This document shows positions 15,535-26,549 of a DNA stretch of 64,000 nucleotides, piece by piece. Every line of letters begins with the position of its first letter. Position 1 is the stretch's first letter. Origin of the DNA: Sphingobium sp. SYK-6. GTDB lineage: Bacteria > Pseudomonadota > Alphaproteobacteria > Sphingomonadales > Sphingomonadaceae. Position numbers and translations under genes: made by a program. A model generated the notes under the pieces. That model searched no databases. It was not told where the DNA came from and saw only the letters and a program-made list of their open reading frames with translations. Where the stretch lies: positions 868,001-932,000 of the forward strand of contig NC_015976.1 of assembly GCF_000283515.1 (NCBI RefSeq), written 5' to 3'.

Positions 15535-17262
15535 ATGATCGGTCGGCTTGGCGCTCCATTGGCTCTGCTGTTGCTGGCGGCCTGTGCGCAGGTCGACAGT
15601 GGCGATCTCGGACGGCCGGGCGCGCGTCCGGCGGATGTGACGACGCTTCAGGTGATCGCCTTCAATGACTTTCACGGCCATATCGGGCCGGACGACCAGA
15701 GCGTCGTGCCGCCGGACGGCGCGGTCGATGCGCCGCGAGTCAAGGCCGGCGGCGCTGTCTATTTTGCCGAGGCAGTCGCACGCCTGCGCGCGGAAAACGC
15801 CAACAGCGCGGTCGTGTCCGCTGGCGATCTCATCAGCGCGTCACCGCTGATTTCCGGGCATTTTCTGGATGAGCCGACGATCCGGGTGATGAACGACATC
15901 ACCATCGACTTCAATGCGCTGGGCAATCACGAATTCGACCGCGGGCAGGACGAGATCCGTCGCATGCAATCGGGTGGCTGCGAGCGCTATACCGTCCTGG
16001 AGCCCTGCCGCGTCATGCCGGACTTTCCCGGTGCGCGTTTCGGTTTCCTTGCCGCCAATACCCACCAGACTGACGGAACGACTCTTTTCCCGCCTTACGG
16101 CATCAAGCGTTTCGATATCGGCGGAAAGACGGTGCGCATTGCCTTTGTCGGCATGACGCTCAAGGGCACGCCGGAGATCGTGTCGCCCCGCTCCGTCGCC
16201 GGCCTGCGCTTCGCGGACGAGGCGGAGACGGCGAACGCCCTGATCCCCAGGCTGCGCGCGGAAGGGGCCGACATCCTCGCGATCCTCGTCCACGAAGGCG
16301 GCGTCATGGCGCCCGAGGGCGACCGGAGCGACTGCAATGGCCTCACCGGCGCGTTGAAGCCGATTCTCCAAAGGCTGGACCCGGCGTTCGACCTGGTGAT
16401 TTCCGGCCACACGCATCAGGCCTATGTCTGTTCCTACGCGCAGGTCGATCCGACTCGGCCCTTTCTTGTCACCAGCGCCGGACAATATGGCACGCTGCTG
16501 ACCCGAATCACGCTCAGCTACGATCTCGGTGCCCGTCGCCTCGTCTCCAAGCAGGCGGAGAATCTGGTCGTGCAGCAAAGCGGCGAGGCTGCCGCGCGCC
16601 AGCCGGACATCGCGGCACTGGTGAGTCGCTATCAGGCGGCCGCGGCAGACGTGACCGGCCGCGTCGTGGGACGGGTCGCCGGGCCGCTGGAAAAGATGAC
16701 CGATGCCACAGGCCAGAGCGCCCTTGGCAATCTGATTGCCGATGCGCAGCGTGCTGCCATGGCGGCGCCGGCCTCCGGCGGCGCGCAGATCGCGTTCATG
16801 AATCCCGGCGGCATTCGCGGTTCGATCACGCCAGGGCCGGACGGTACGGTGTCTTTCGGCGATCTCTACCGGGTCCAGCCCTTCGGCAACACGCTGGTCG
16901 TGAAGGCCCTGACCGGGGCGCAGATCCGGGAAGCGCTGGAATTCCAGTTCCTGCGCGCCGAAAGCCCAAGCATTCTCTCGGTTTCGAAAGGATTTTCCTT
17001 TGCTTTCGACCTGCGCCGTCCGGCTGGGCAGCGCATCGTGGAGGCGACGCTGGACGGGGCGCCCCTGAATGACGAGACGACCTACCGTGTCGCGATGAGC
17101 AACTTCCTGGGGCAGGGGGGCGATGGCTTCACGATGCTCGCCGACGCGCCGCTTGTCGCGGAAGGTCCGCTCGATGTCGCTGCGCTGGAGGCCTATGTCG
17201 CGTCCCGCCCGGGCATGGCTGTTCCCGCGCTCGACCGCATCCGCAACCTGTCACCGCAATGA
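15535..17262 (+). CDS. 5'-nucleotidase / UshA-like metallophosphoesterase lipoprotein
   Basis: 575-residue two-domain phosphoesterase that would hydrolyse extracellular nucleotides, cyclic nucleotides or UDP-sugars. It begins with a lipoprotein signal (LALLLLAAC, Cys17). The metallophosphatase domain shows FNDFHGHI, GDLIS, LGNHEFDRG and ISGHTHQ; the C-terminal 5'-nucleotidase domain shows FMNPGGIRGSI, FGDLYRVQPFGNTLV and the aromatic base-stacking segment FLGQGGDGFTML. It stands alone, divergent from the aldolase gene. Assignment to the family is secure; the preferred substrate is not. Confidence 0.92.
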   Translation: MIGRLGAPLALLLLAACAQVDSGDLGRPGARPADVTTLQVIAFNDFHGHIGPDDQSVVPPDGAVDAPRVKAGGAVYFAEAVARLRAENANSAVVSAGDLISASPLISGHFLDEPTIRVMNDITIDFNALGNHEFDRGQDEIRRMQSGGCERYTVLEPCRVMPDFPGARFGFLAANTHQTDGTTLFPPYGIKRFDIGGKTVRIAFVGMTLKGTPEIVSPRSVAGLRFADEAETANALIPRLRAEGADILAILVHEGGVMAPEGDRSDCNGLTGALKPILQRLDPAFDLVISGHTHQAYVCSYAQVDPTRPFLVTSAGQYGTLLTRITLSYDLGARRLVSKQAENLVVQQSGEAAARQPDIAALVSRYQAAAADVTGRVVGRVAGPLEKMTDATGQSALGNLIADAQRAAMAAPASGGAQIAFMNPGGIRGSITPGPDGTVSFGDLYRVQPFGNTLVVKALTGAQIREALEFQFLRAESPSILSVSKGFSFAFDLRRPAGQRIVEATLDGAPLNDETTYRVAMSNFLGQGGDGFTMLADAPLVAEGPLDVAALEAYVASRPGMAVPALDRIRNLSPQ

Positions 17263-17448
17263 GGCGGCCGGGAGCGAAAGCCGGTTCCCTGCGCCTTTCC
17301 GGTCTTGATCCGGTAACCTCTCCCTGATATGGGGCGGGCCGAGCCGCCGTGACTGATTGTCGCGGCGCGTGTTGTTTTTGGTGTCCGCGTGTGTGCGTTC
17401 GGTGACCGAGCCGCGCGGATCAGCATGGAATTGGAGACTGACGAGCTT

Positions 17449-17655
17449 ATGCAAATCATCGTGCGCGACAACAACGTCGATCAGGCGCTGCGGGCGCTCA
17501 AGAAGAAGCTGCAGCGTGAAGGCGTGTATCGTGAGATGAAGCTGCGTCGTCACTATGAGAAGCCGTCCGAGAAGCGCGCGCGTGAGAAGGCTGCTGCCGT
17601 GCGTCGTGCCCGCAAGCTCGAGCGCAAGCGCGCCGAGCGCGACGGCGCGCGTTAA
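17449..17655 (+). CDS. rpsU: 30S ribosomal protein S21
   Basis: 68-residue basic protein with the S21 pattern: [23 protein letters not shown] followed by [21 protein letters not shown] and an Arg/Lys-rich tail. It binds 16S rRNA near the anti-Shine-Dalgarno region and helps select mRNAs. ATG at 17449 gives the family's standard start; an in-frame ATG 36 bases upstream would add residues not seen in S21. It precedes the membrane FKBP gene by 66 bp on the same strand. Confidence 0.97.
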   Translation: MQIIVRDNNVDQALRALKKKLQREGVYREMKLRRHYEKPSEKRAREKAAAVRRARKLERKRAERDGAR

Positions 17656-17662
17656 GGCGCTC

Positions 17663-17683
17663 TGCCGGCCGACAGGGCCGGCA
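17663..17683 (+). terminator. Hairpin after rpsU
   Basis: TGCCGGCC and GGCCGGCA form a perfect 8-bp stem around GACAG, seven bases after the rpsU stop. No T-run follows, so it may be a 3'-end-stabilising or weak terminator structure. Confidence 0.45.
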
Positions 17684-17721
17684 CGGGATGAATCTGCGAA
17701 CAACATACAAGGTAGGCGGCC

Positions 17722-18273
17722 ATGTCGGTGACGGCGGTTCCATTGCGACCCATCCAGCGCGGGTCCGTCCGCCGTTTCTGGCTCGCCGCCATTCTGGTCC
17801 TTGCGCTGGCCTTCGTGCTGGCCTGGGCCGGAAGCCAGCAGTTCGGCCGCACTGAAAGCGGCCTTCGCTACCAGATCACGCAGCAAGGCACCGGCGGCAG
17901 CCCCACGCGCGAGGATTTCGCGCTGGTCGCCTACAAGGGCATGCTGCCGGATGGCACGGTTTTCGACGAGAATCCGGGCGCACCGATGGAGCTGGCCTCC
18001 ACCGTGCCGGGCTTCTCCGAGGCCGTGACCCTGCTCCAGAAAGGCGGGAGCCTGCGGGTGTGGATTCCGGCCGAGCTCGGCTATGGCGCCAATCCGCCCC
18101 CGGGAGGCGCTATTCCTCCGGACAGCCCGCTGCAGTTCGATATCCGCCTGATCGAGTTCAAGACGCGCGCGGAAATCATGGAAACGCAGCGCATGATGCA
18201 GATGCAGCAGATGATGCAGCAGCAGATGGGTGGACCGCCGCCCGAGGCGATGGAGCAGGGCGGGCAGCCCTGA
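17722..18273 (+). CDS. Membrane-anchored FKBP-type peptidyl-prolyl isomerase
   Basis: 183-residue protein: a membrane anchor at residues 18-38 (RFWLAAILVLALAFVLAWAG), then an FKBP domain (about 45-150) with ALVAYKGMLPDGTVFDEN, a proline-rich flap region ELGYGANPPPGGAIPPDSPL and FDIRLIEF. The C-terminus is Met/Gln-rich (MMQMQQMMQQQMGG). It should catalyse proline isomerisation on the periplasmic side, assisting folding of exported proteins. It follows rpsU on the same strand and is closed by a terminator at 18285. Confidence 0.9.
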   Translation: MSVTAVPLRPIQRGSVRRFWLAAILVLALAFVLAWAGSQQFGRTESGLRYQITQQGTGGSPTREDFALVAYKGMLPDGTVFDENPGAPMELASTVPGFSEAVTLLQKGGSLRVWIPAELGYGANPPPGGAIPPDSPLQFDIRLIEFKTRAEIMETQRMMQMQQMMQQQMGGPPPEAMEQGGQP

Positions 18274-18284
18274 CAAGCTGACCT

Positions 18285-18309
18285 GCTGGCCCGCCACGGG
18301 CCGGCTTTT
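18285..18309 (+). terminator. Intrinsic terminator after FKBP gene
   Basis: GCTGGCCC (18285-18292) pairs with GGGCCGGC (18298-18305) with one G-T wobble around a 5-base loop, and TTTT follows directly. Confidence 0.7.
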
Positions 18310-18532
18310 CCAGTCCGAATTGCCTGTCTCTCGGCGGATGCGGCCATGCCGCGCTGTTCAGCGAATCTGCTCCTGCCCTGAAACCCCGCGGGTATTTTTG
18401 CGACAATCAGGTGACGTCCGGGGACGGGGCCGGCTCAGTGCCGTTCTGTCAGGCCGGTTACGTTGTTGTTGCGGTCGGTCTGTCCTGTTGGCCCCATTTC
18501 CGTGCCAGGAGCGTCCGGACAGTGGTCCGGGC

Positions 18533-19654
18533 TCAGGACTGCTGCTGCCGCTCGGCCGTGCGTCGCTTGGCGCGTTCTTCCAGGAAGACTTTCATCACCG
18601 CGAGAATCGGGTCCGCCAGGGCCAGCCCGAGCACGCCGAACAGCGTGCCGAACAGGATCTGCGCGCCCAGCACGATGGCCGGGGCGATATCCACGGCGCG
18701 GCGGGCGACAGTGGGTGTGATGAGATAGCTCTCCACGGTCTGCACGGCGAAATAGATGCCGATCGCGAAGAGGCCGTGCTGCACGTCCACGGAAAAGCCG
18801 ACCAGCGTGATGAGCACGCCTGACAGGATGGCGCCGATATTGGGCAGGAAAGCGAGCATGAAGGTGAGCACGCCGAGCAGGGTCGCCATCGGGATGCCCA
18901 CGAGCGTCAGCAGGATGCCGGTGAGCACGCCCGTGACGGCCATGCCGACCAGCCGCCCAGCCATCAGCCGGCGCAGGGTGAAGCCAAGCTTGTCGATCAG
19001 GGCATGGGCCTCATCGCGTTTGTCGACCGGCACGAACCATGCGATGCCGCGCGAATAGAAGCGCGATTCCGCCGCCAGGAAAATGGCGAGCACGCCCATC
19101 ATGATGAGGCTGGACATCAGTCCCGCGGCACTGCTGAGCGCGGCAGTCACGCGGCCGAGCGATCCCATGAGCTGCTCGCCGGCCTGTCGCATGTCTGAAA
19201 AGCCGATGTCGATGCCGTGCCCGGCGAGCCATGCCGATATTCGCGCGACCTGCGATTCGATGAGGGGCGGCAATTGCGCAGCCTGTTGTGCGACCTGGGT
19301 TCCTGTCAGCCAGACAGTCCAGGACACAAAGGCTGCGATTCCCACCATCAGGATCGCGAGCCGCCAGCCGCGCCCGATCGGCAGGACCCGGCCAAGCAGG
19401 CGAGTGCCGCCGTCCAGCATGACCGCGATGACGATCGCGCCCATGATGTAGAGCAAGGGCTGGATCAGGAGAACGACGAGCGCCGCGCCCCCGACGACGC
19501 CGACCCAGATGAGCGCGCGCTTGATTTCTCGCCAAAATTCAACGCTGTGGGCATCCGCGGGGCCGGGGCGTTCATCGGCCCCGCCTTGCGACTTGCTGTC
19601 CTTGGGGGCCGGCGCGGCATCCGACTGTCTGCCGCTCGCGCCTGACCCGGTCAT
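18533..19654 (-). CDS. AI-2E family (PerM/TqsA-like) membrane permease
   Basis: 373-residue polytopic protein of the AI-2E exporter/PerM family with about eight hydrophobic segments, the central amphipathic stretch and the conserved C-terminal LGVLTFMLAFLPNIGAILSG and YFAVQTVESYLITPTV motifs. The ATG at 19654 overlaps the lepB stop (ATGA), so translation is coupled to lepB and it is the last gene of the pyrE-pdxJ-acpS-lepB run. Family members export autoinducer-2 or act as ion antiporters; the transported solute here is unknown. A polar N-terminal region of about 45 residues precedes the first membrane segment. Confidence 0.88.
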   Translation of the reverse strand: MTGSGASGRQSDAAPAPKDSKSQGGADERPGPADAHSVEFWREIKRALIWVGVVGGAALVVLLIQPLLYIMGAIVIAVMLDGGTRLLGRVLPIGRGWRLAILMVGIAAFVSWTVWLTGTQVAQQAAQLPPLIESQVARISAWLAGHGIDIGFSDMRQAGEQLMGSLGRVTAALSSAAGLMSSLIMMGVLAIFLAAESRFYSRGIAWFVPVDKRDEAHALIDKLGFTLRRLMAGRLVGMAVTGVLTGILLTLVGIPMATLLGVLTFMLAFLPNIGAILSGVLITLVGFSVDVQHGLFAIGIYFAVQTVESYLITPTVARRAVDIAPAIVLGAQILFGTLFGVLGLALADPILAVMKVFLEERAKRRTAERQQQS

Positions 19655-20595
19655 TGAGCGGGCGTTTCCGCATGTTCGGGACGCAGCGAGGTGCCCGCAC
19701 GGCCCCCCCGGAAGCTGCTGAACCATGTCGCGGGATTGAGCGTCGTGGTTCCATCGAGCGAGAAGGTGATGAATTCAGCACGCCCGCCGATCGTTTCCCA
19801 CGGGATCGGGCCGCCAAGCCCTTGCTGCTCCAGGCTCACGCGGCTGTCCGCGCTGTTGTCGCGGTTGTCGCCCATCAGGAACACATGCCCCTCGGGGATG
19901 CGAACCGGCCCGTACCAGTCGATCTCGCGCGGGCCGGTGTCGACGATGGTGTAGCTGGCGCCATTGGGCAGCGTCTCGCGCTTGACCGGCAGCACGCAAA
20001 CGGTCGAGCCGTCCGGCTCCACCTGCAGCGCGCCGGGCAACTGGCGGGGGTCGCAGGGGGAATTGGCGTCTACCGGCAACCTGAGCGGGGTCAGCCATTC
20101 CTGCTTCACGGGCGTGCCGTTGAGGATGACGATGCCTTCGCGCACTTCCAGCGTGTCGCCGGGAAGGCCGATGACCCGCTTGATATAATCCTCGTTGCTG
20201 TGCCGGGGCGTCGCGATCACGATGTCGCCGCGCTCGGGCATCTTGCCCCAGATGCGGCCCTCCATGAAGGGCAGGGTGATGCCCCAGGGCTCGGGTGGCG
20301 AACGCAGCACCACGTTGCGGAAAATCGCCAAGGGATTGGGGATGGTCGGCGAGACGTAGGACCAGCCATAGGCATATTTGGAGACGACGAGCCGGTCGCC
20401 CACCAGCAGGCCCGGCATCATCGACTCGGAAGGAATGTAGAAGGGCTTGGCGATGAAGCTGTGGAATCCCAGCACGGCGAGCAGAAGCAGCGTGATGCTC
20501 TTCACCTCGGCCCACCAGTCGGTGCCCTTGCTCTCCTTGCCTGTTCTGCCGGCCCGGATGCTCCTGGTCGGTTTGATCGATGCGTCGTCCGTCAC
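19651..20595 (-). CDS. lepB: Signal peptidase I
   Basis: 314-residue type I leader peptidase that removes signal peptides from Sec/Tat-exported proteins at the inner membrane. A single N-terminal membrane segment (about 34-48) is followed by the catalytic serine region [12 protein letters not shown] (Ser58 by this start) and the catalytic lysine region [11 protein letters not shown], then [17 protein letters not shown]. Translation starts at GTG 20595, which overlaps the acpS stop (GTGA) and has GGAGG ten bases upstream; the longer frame to 20634 lies inside acpS. Genes for acpS upstream and an AI-2E permease downstream are coupled to it. Confidence 0.96.
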   Translation of the reverse strand: MTDDASIKPTRSIRAGRTGKESKGTDWWAEVKSITLLLLAVLGFHSFIAKPFYIPSESMMPGLLVGDRLVVSKYAYGWSYVSPTIPNPLAIFRNVVLRSPPEPWGITLPFMEGRIWGKMPERGDIVIATPRHSNEDYIKRVIGLPGDTLEVREGIVILNGTPVKQEWLTPLRLPVDANSPCDPRQLPGALQVEPDGSTVCVLPVKRETLPNGASYTIVDTGPREIDWYGPVRIPEGHVFLMGDNRDNSADSRVSLEQQGLGGPIPWETIGGRAEFITFSLDGTTTLNPATWFSSFRGGRAGTSLRPEHAETPAQ

Positions 20596-20993
20596 GGAAA
20601 CCGAGCCTCCAATATGACGAACGCCTGCGCCCAAGGGTGATCGTCGGTCAATGTCACATGAACAAATAGGCTGGCGCCCGGCGGGGTCAAGACATCGAGA
20701 CGCGCTCTCGCACCGCCCGTCAGCGCCAGCGTGGGCGCGCCGGACGGCAGGTTGACCACGCCGATGTCCTTCATGAACACGCCGGCCTTGAAGCCTGTGC
20801 CCACCGCTTTCGAGAAAGCTTCCTTCGCGGCGAAGCGCTTGGCCAGCGTCGCGGCCTTGGTGAACGGCCGCCGGCTTGCCTTGGCGCGCTCCACGTCCGT
20901 GAACACGCGGGCCTCGAATTTCTCGCCGAAGCGGTCCAGAGACGCCTGGATTCGCTCGATATTGCAGAGATCGGAGCCGAGGCCGATGATCAT
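20592..20993 (-). CDS. acpS: Holo-[acyl-carrier-protein] synthase
   Basis: 133-residue AcpS that transfers 4'-phosphopantetheine from CoA to apo-ACP. The magnesium/CoA motifs [14 protein letters not shown] near the N-terminus and [15 protein letters not shown] at mid-protein are intact. The start at 20993 gives the standard N-terminus. It sits 10 bp downstream of pdxJ and overlaps lepB by 4 nt, the classic alphaproteobacterial pdxJ-acpS-lepB order. Confidence 0.97.
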   Translation of the reverse strand: MIIGLGSDLCNIERIQASLDRFGEKFEARVFTDVERAKASRRPFTKAATLAKRFAAKEAFSKAVGTGFKAGVFMKDIGVVNLPSGAPTLALTGGARARLDVLTPPGASLFVHVTLTDDHPWAQAFVILEARFP

Positions 20994-21003
20994 GGGAGCG
21001 TCC

Positions 21004-21735
21004 TCATCCGCGCGCCGCATCCATTTGCCGGCGCATTTCAGCCACGCTTTCGTGCAGGCCGAGGAAAATCGCTTCGCCGATCAGGAAATGGCCGATGTTG
21101 AGCTCGGCGATTTGCGGAATGGCAGCGATCGGCCCGACATTGTCATAAGTGAGGCCATGGCCGGCATGGGGCTCAATGCCGTTCTTGGCGGCAAGGGCGG
21201 CCATGTCGGCGATGCGGCGCAGTTCCGCCGCGCGTTCCATGCCCTCGACCTCGCAATAACGGCCGGTATGCAGCTCGACGACAGGTGCCCGCAGGCGCAG
21301 CGCCGCCTCGATCTGGCGTGGATCCGCCTCGATGAACAGCGATACCCGGCAGCCGGCCTCGCGGAGTCGGTCGATCATCGGCGCCAGATGATTGTGCAGC
21401 CCCGCCGCGTCGAGTCCGCCCTCGGTCGTTCGTTCCTCGCGCCGTTCGGGCACGAGGCACACGGCATGCGGCCGGTGGCGCAGCGCGATCGCCAGCATTT
21501 CCTCCGTCGCGGCCATCTCGAAATTGAACGGAATGTCCAGTGCGGCCGAGAGGCGGGCGATGTCCTCGTCGGTGATATGCCGCCTGTCCTCGCGCAGATG
21601 CGCGGTGATGCCGTCCGCGCCTGCCGCCTGCGCCGCCAGCGCTGCGCGCACCGGGTCCGGATAGCGGGTTCCGCGCGCGTTCCGGATTGTCGCGACATGG
21701 TCGATATTGACGCCGAGGCGCAGATGGTCGGTCAT
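21004..21735 (-). CDS. pdxJ: Pyridoxine 5'-phosphate synthase
   Basis: 243-residue TIM-barrel enzyme condensing 1-deoxyxylulose 5-phosphate with 3-amino-2-oxopropyl phosphate to pyridoxine 5'-phosphate. [16 protein letters not shown] at the N-terminus, [14 protein letters not shown], and the C-terminal [14 protein letters not shown] and [14 protein letters not shown] phosphate-site segments are characteristic. It is followed by acpS after 10 bp and preceded by a small ORF and pyrE on the same strand. Confidence 0.97.
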   Translation of the reverse strand: MTDHLRLGVNIDHVATIRNARGTRYPDPVRAALAAQAAGADGITAHLREDRRHITDEDIARLSAALDIPFNFEMAATEEMLAIALRHRPHAVCLVPERREERTTEGGLDAAGLHNHLAPMIDRLREAGCRVSLFIEADPRQIEAALRLRAPVVELHTGRYCEVEGMERAAELRRIADMAALAAKNGIEPHAGHGLTYDNVGPIAAIPQIAELNIGHFLIGEAIFLGLHESVAEMRRQMDAARG

Positions 21736-21759
21736 GGACAGGCTACTTTCGAGAGGATG

Positions 21760-21915
21760 TCATAGCGAAGCCCCCGCTTGCCCGGGGATCGCCGAAAGCG
21801 CCGGAAACGCGCCATTGGATCGGCCATCAACTGAGACCGATTCGGCGAGCCAATATAGAGAGCCGGGCAGGGCCGCCGCCACCGCGATGAGCAGCAGGGC
21901 CCCGGCCCGGATCAC
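21760..21915 (-). CDS. Small hypothetical membrane/exported protein between pyrE and pdxJ
   Basis: A 51-codon frame starts with GTG at 21915, overlapping the pyrE stop codon (GTGA), and ends with TGA 24 bases before the pdxJ start. The predicted peptide opens with VIRAGALLLIAVAAALPGSL, a hydrophobic stretch resembling a signal peptide or a single membrane span, followed by about 28 polar residues (YWLAESVSVDGRSNGAFPAL and on). The exact stop-start overlap with pyrE and the position inside a tight operon argue for translation; absence of a recognisable family argues for caution. No function can be proposed. Confidence 0.42.
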   Translation of the reverse strand: MIRAGALLLIAVAAALPGSLYWLAESVSVDGRSNGAFPALSAIPGQAGASL

Positions 21916-22490
21916 TGCCGGCTGCCGGGCTTAATCGCGGGGATCGCCGCCAGTTCCGGCGGCACTTCGTCCGGCTCGTAGACCGGGAAGTTGAGGCTCA
22001 CCAGATTGAAGAAAGGCACGCCCAGATTGGCTTCGCCCGCCGAGCGATCGACCAGCGCCGCCTCCGCGATCACTTCGCCGCCCGCCGCGCGCACGGCGTC
22101 CATGGCCTGCCGCGAGGAGAGGCCCGTCGTGACGACGTCCTCCACCATCAGTACTTTCTGGCCCGGCGCGAGCGCGAAGCCGCGGCGGAACATGAAGGTG
22201 CCCTCCGGGCGCTCCAGGAACAGAGCGTCGCAGTTCAGTGCGCGGCCCATCTCATGGCCGATGATGACGCCGCCCATCGCGGGCGAAACGACCACATCCA
22301 CGGCGGAGCGGATGTCGCGCGGCAGCTTCTGGGCCAGCGCGATGGCGAGGCGTGCGGCCCGCTCCGGGTTCATGAGCACGCGTGCGCATTGCAGATAGCT
22401 GGCGCTGTGCTTGCCCGAGGAAAGCAGGAAATGCCCCTGCAGCAGGGCATCGGCCGCCCGGAACTCGGCGAGCACTTCTGATTCTGTCAT
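21912..22490 (-). CDS. pyrE: Orotate phosphoribosyltransferase
   Basis: 192-residue enzyme of pyrimidine synthesis that joins orotate and PRPP to form OMP. The PRPP-binding motif KVLMVEDVVTTGLSSRQ is intact, as are FLLSSGKHSASYLQC near the N-terminus and VVVSPAMGGVIIGHE. The ATG at 22490 gives the family N-terminus; the very long upstream frame is a shadow of the divergent oxidase genes. It heads the minus-strand run leading to pdxJ, acpS and lepB and is divergent from ctaC. Confidence 0.96.
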   Translation of the reverse strand: MTESEVLAEFRAADALLQGHFLLSSGKHSASYLQCARVLMNPERAARLAIALAQKLPRDIRSAVDVVVSPAMGGVIIGHEMGRALNCDALFLERPEGTFMFRRGFALAPGQKVLMVEDVVTTGLSSRQAMDAVRAAGGEVIAEAALVDRSAGEANLGVPFFNLVSLNFPVYEPDEVPPELAAIPAIKPGSRQ

Positions 22491-22679
22491 TGGTTCATGG
22501 GCCTTCTTTATATGCGCGGGGCAGATAGCGGCGGATGCGCGGACAATCAACGTCTCCCGCTGCCATTTGAGTGCTTGAGGCATCGGGAATGCCTGCGTAT
22601 ATGGCCCGGTGATGAAAGAGGGGGGCCGTTGTTTCCGCCTGGGAACCAGCGGCCTGAAAACGTAAGGCAGGTCGACCGC

Positions 22680-23672
22680 ATGAACATAAGAATCAAGGGC
22701 TTCATGATGGCGATGGCCATGGGACTGAGCGCGCTTGCGCCGTCCGCGGCTATGGCGCAGGCTGAAGCGGCTCCGGTCGCGGCGGCTCCGGCTCCGGAGA
22801 CGCCCGCAACCACTGGTGAGGCAGCGGCGACCGCCGCGGCTCCGGCTTTCGACCATGCCAGGCCCGTCGAGGGCGTCGGCATGCCCAAGCCGGGCGAAAC
22901 CTATTTTCAGGAGCAGGTGACGCCGACCGGCCGTTATGCCTGGTGGATGCACTCTTATGTGCTGATGCCGGTGATCACGATCATTTCGCTGTTCGTGCTC
23001 GGCCTTCTGCTCTGGGTGATGGTGCGCTATCGCCGCGCCGCGAACCCCGACGCCTCGCGCACCTCGCACAACACGCTGATCGAAATCATCTGGACGGTCG
23101 TCCCGGTGCTCATCCTGGTCGGCATCGCCATTCCCTCGATCGACCTGCTCGCCAAGCAGTTCAAGCCCGCGCCTGCCGATGCGGTCACCGTCAAGGTCAC
23201 CGGTTATCAGTGGTACTGGGGCTATGAATATCCCGACAACGGGATCGGCGAATATGTCTCGAACATGCTGACCGACGAGCAGGCGCTCGAGCGCGGCGAG
23301 CCGCGTCTGCTGGGCGTGGACAACCGTATCGTCCTGCCCGTCGGCGTGCCGGTCAAGCTCATCATCACGGGCGCCGACGTCATTCACAGCTTCTCCATTC
23401 CGGCCTTCTGGGTGAAGGAGGATGCCGTGCCCGGCCGCCTCAACGAGAAGACCTTCACGATCGAGAAGGAAGGCGTCTATTACGGCGTGTGTTCCGAGCT
23501 GTGCGGCGCGCGTCACGGCTTCATGCCGATCGCCGTCGAGGCCGTGAGCCCCGAACGATTCGCGCAGTGGGTCAGGTCGCAGGGCGGCACGATGCCCGGC
23601 GAAGAGGCCGCCGCCGAACCCGCCGCCGCCAACGCTGCCGCGCCCGCCCCGGCGCCCGCTACCGCTTCCTGA
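22680..23672 (+). CDS. ctaC: Cytochrome c oxidase subunit II
   Basis: 330-residue subunit II of an aa3-type oxidase, which takes electrons from cytochrome c through the CuA centre. Signal peptide, then an Ala/Pro/Glu-rich spacer, two membrane segments (about 96-118 and 138-158), and a cupredoxin domain with the electron-entry motif GYQWYWGYEYPDNG and the CuA ligands in CSELCGARHGFM. The C-terminal tail is again Ala/Pro-rich. ATG at 22680 was chosen because the signal peptide begins there. It is the first gene of the oxidase cluster. Confidence 0.96.
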   Translation: MNIRIKGFMMAMAMGLSALAPSAAMAQAEAAPVAAAPAPETPATTGEAAATAAAPAFDHARPVEGVGMPKPGETYFQEQVTPTGRYAWWMHSYVLMPVITIISLFVLGLLLWVMVRYRRAANPDASRTSHNTLIEIIWTVVPVLILVGIAIPSIDLLAKQFKPAPADAVTVKVTGYQWYWGYEYPDNGIGEYVSNMLTDEQALERGEPRLLGVDNRIVLPVGVPVKLIITGADVIHSFSIPAFWVKEDAVPGRLNEKTFTIEKEGVYYGVCSELCGARHGFMPIAVEAVSPERFAQWVRSQGGTMPGEEAAAEPAAANAAAPAPAPATAS

Positions 23673-23677
23673 GGTAA

Positions 23678-25354
<1,677 letters not shown>

Positions 25355-25365
25355 GGGGCGCGAAT

Positions 25366-25395
25366 CTGTCCCCGGCAAGGCTCGCCGGGTGACAG
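25366..25395 (+). terminator. Hairpin after ctaD
   Basis: CTGTCCCCGGC and GCCGGGTGACAG form an 11-bp stem with one bulged base around AAGGCTC, 11 bases after ctaD. With no T-run it may be an RNA-stability or attenuation element separating the ctaCD message from the assembly genes. Confidence 0.4.
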
Positions 25396-25484
25396 AGCGA
25401 ATGAAATGAATGGGGGCGAGGGCGCGCAGGTGTCCTCGCCGCACCGTTGAAACACTATGGAACACTGAGCCAGAGGTTTAGGTT

Positions 25485-26420
25485 TTGGCGAGCAAGGCAA
25501 CTCTTCCCCCGGGCGACACGATGACGGCATCGGTTCCCCTGCCGGCCGAGTGGCGCGATTTCGTCGCGCTGACCAAGCCGCGCGTGATGACGCTCGTCGT
25601 CTTCACCGGTCTGTGCGGACTGCTCGTCGCGCCGGGCAGCCTGCCGCCGGCGCTGGCATTCACGGCAATCCTGTGCATCGCGCTGGGCGCGGGTGCCGCC
25701 GGTGCGCTCAACCAGTGGTACGAGGCGGACCGGGACGCGCGGATGAAGCGCACGGCGGGGCGGCCACTCCCTGCTGGGCGGATGAGCCGCGAAAGCGCGC
25801 TCCACTTCGGCGTGGGATTGTCCTTCTTCTCGGTGCTGCTGATGGGCGTCGCAACCAACTGGTTCGCCGCTGCCGTCCTCGCTGTTTCCATCCTCTTCTA
25901 TGTCTTCATCTACACCATCTGGCTGAAGCCGCGCACCGCGCAGAACATCGTCATCGGCGGCGCCGCCGGTGCCTTCCCGCCGCTGATCGGCTGGGCAGCG
26001 GTGACCGGGGACATTGCGGCGCTGCCGATCGCGCTCTTCGCGCTCATCTTCTTCTGGACGCCGCCGCATTTCTGGTCGCTCGCCCTGTTCGTGCGGATGG
26101 ACTATGCCAATGCCGGCATCCCGATGCTGCCGGTGGTGGCGGGCGAAACCGCGACCCGGCGGCAGATCCTGCTCTACACGGCGATCATGGCTGTCGCCGC
26201 GCTCGCGCCCGTTCTGCTGCGGCTGACCGGCCTGATCTACGGGCTCACGGCGCTGGTCGCGACCGGCATCTTCGCCGCCATGGCGCTGCAGGTCTCCCTG
26301 CGGCGGGAAACCGATCCGGCGCGCATGGGGCCGGAGAAGCGGCTGTTCAAATATTCGGTGCTGTATCTCTTCCTGCTGTTCGCGGCGGTGGTTGTCGATC
26401 ACTGGGTGCGCGGCGCATGA
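25485..26420 (+). CDS. ctaB: Protoheme IX farnesyltransferase (heme O synthase)
   Basis: 311-residue UbiA-family membrane enzyme that adds farnesyl to heme b, making heme O for the oxidase. It has about nine membrane segments and the prenyl-diphosphate-binding motif [21 protein letters not shown], plus the second loop [16 protein letters not shown]. The TTG at 25485 has AGAGG upstream; an ATG at 25521 is the alternative start and would remove 12 residues. The stop overlaps the start of the next small gene (ATGA). Confidence 0.94.
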   Translation: MASKATLPPGDTMTASVPLPAEWRDFVALTKPRVMTLVVFTGLCGLLVAPGSLPPALAFTAILCIALGAGAAGALNQWYEADRDARMKRTAGRPLPAGRMSRESALHFGVGLSFFSVLLMGVATNWFAAAVLAVSILFYVFIYTIWLKPRTAQNIVIGGAAGAFPPLIGWAAVTGDIAALPIALFALIFFWTPPHFWSLALFVRMDYANAGIPMLPVVAGETATRRQILLYTAIMAVAALAPVLLRLTGLIYGLTALVATGIFAAMALQVSLRRETDPARMGPEKRLFKYSVLYLFLLFAAVVVDHWVRGA

Positions 26421-26542
26421 CTCCGGAAGAGCAGAAGCTGATCCAGGAGCGCCAGCGGGCGCGGGCCCGCGTCATGGCGCTGGTGCTGGGCGCGCTTGCG
26501 ATCCTCTTCTTCGCGATCACTATCGCCAAGATGTCGAACTGA
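26417..26542 (+). CDS. Small single-span membrane protein in the oxidase assembly cluster (CoxF-like)
   Basis: A 41-residue protein starting at an ATG that overlaps the ctaB stop and ending 7 bp before ctaG. It has a charged N-terminus ([17 protein letters not shown]) and one membrane segment (about 19-37, [17 protein letters not shown]). Small proteins of this kind occupy the same slot between ctaB and ctaG in many alphaproteobacteria and are often labelled CoxF; a role in oxidase assembly is inferred from position only. Confidence 0.82.
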   Translation: MTPEEQKLIQERQRARARVMALVLGALAILFFAITIAKMSN

Positions 26543-26549
26543 GGCGCCG

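Noticed and set aside
17305..17330. Promoter-like TTGATC and TGATAT upstream of rpsU
   Set aside because: The spacing is only 14 bases, too short for a sigma-70 promoter, and no better pair was found in this gap.
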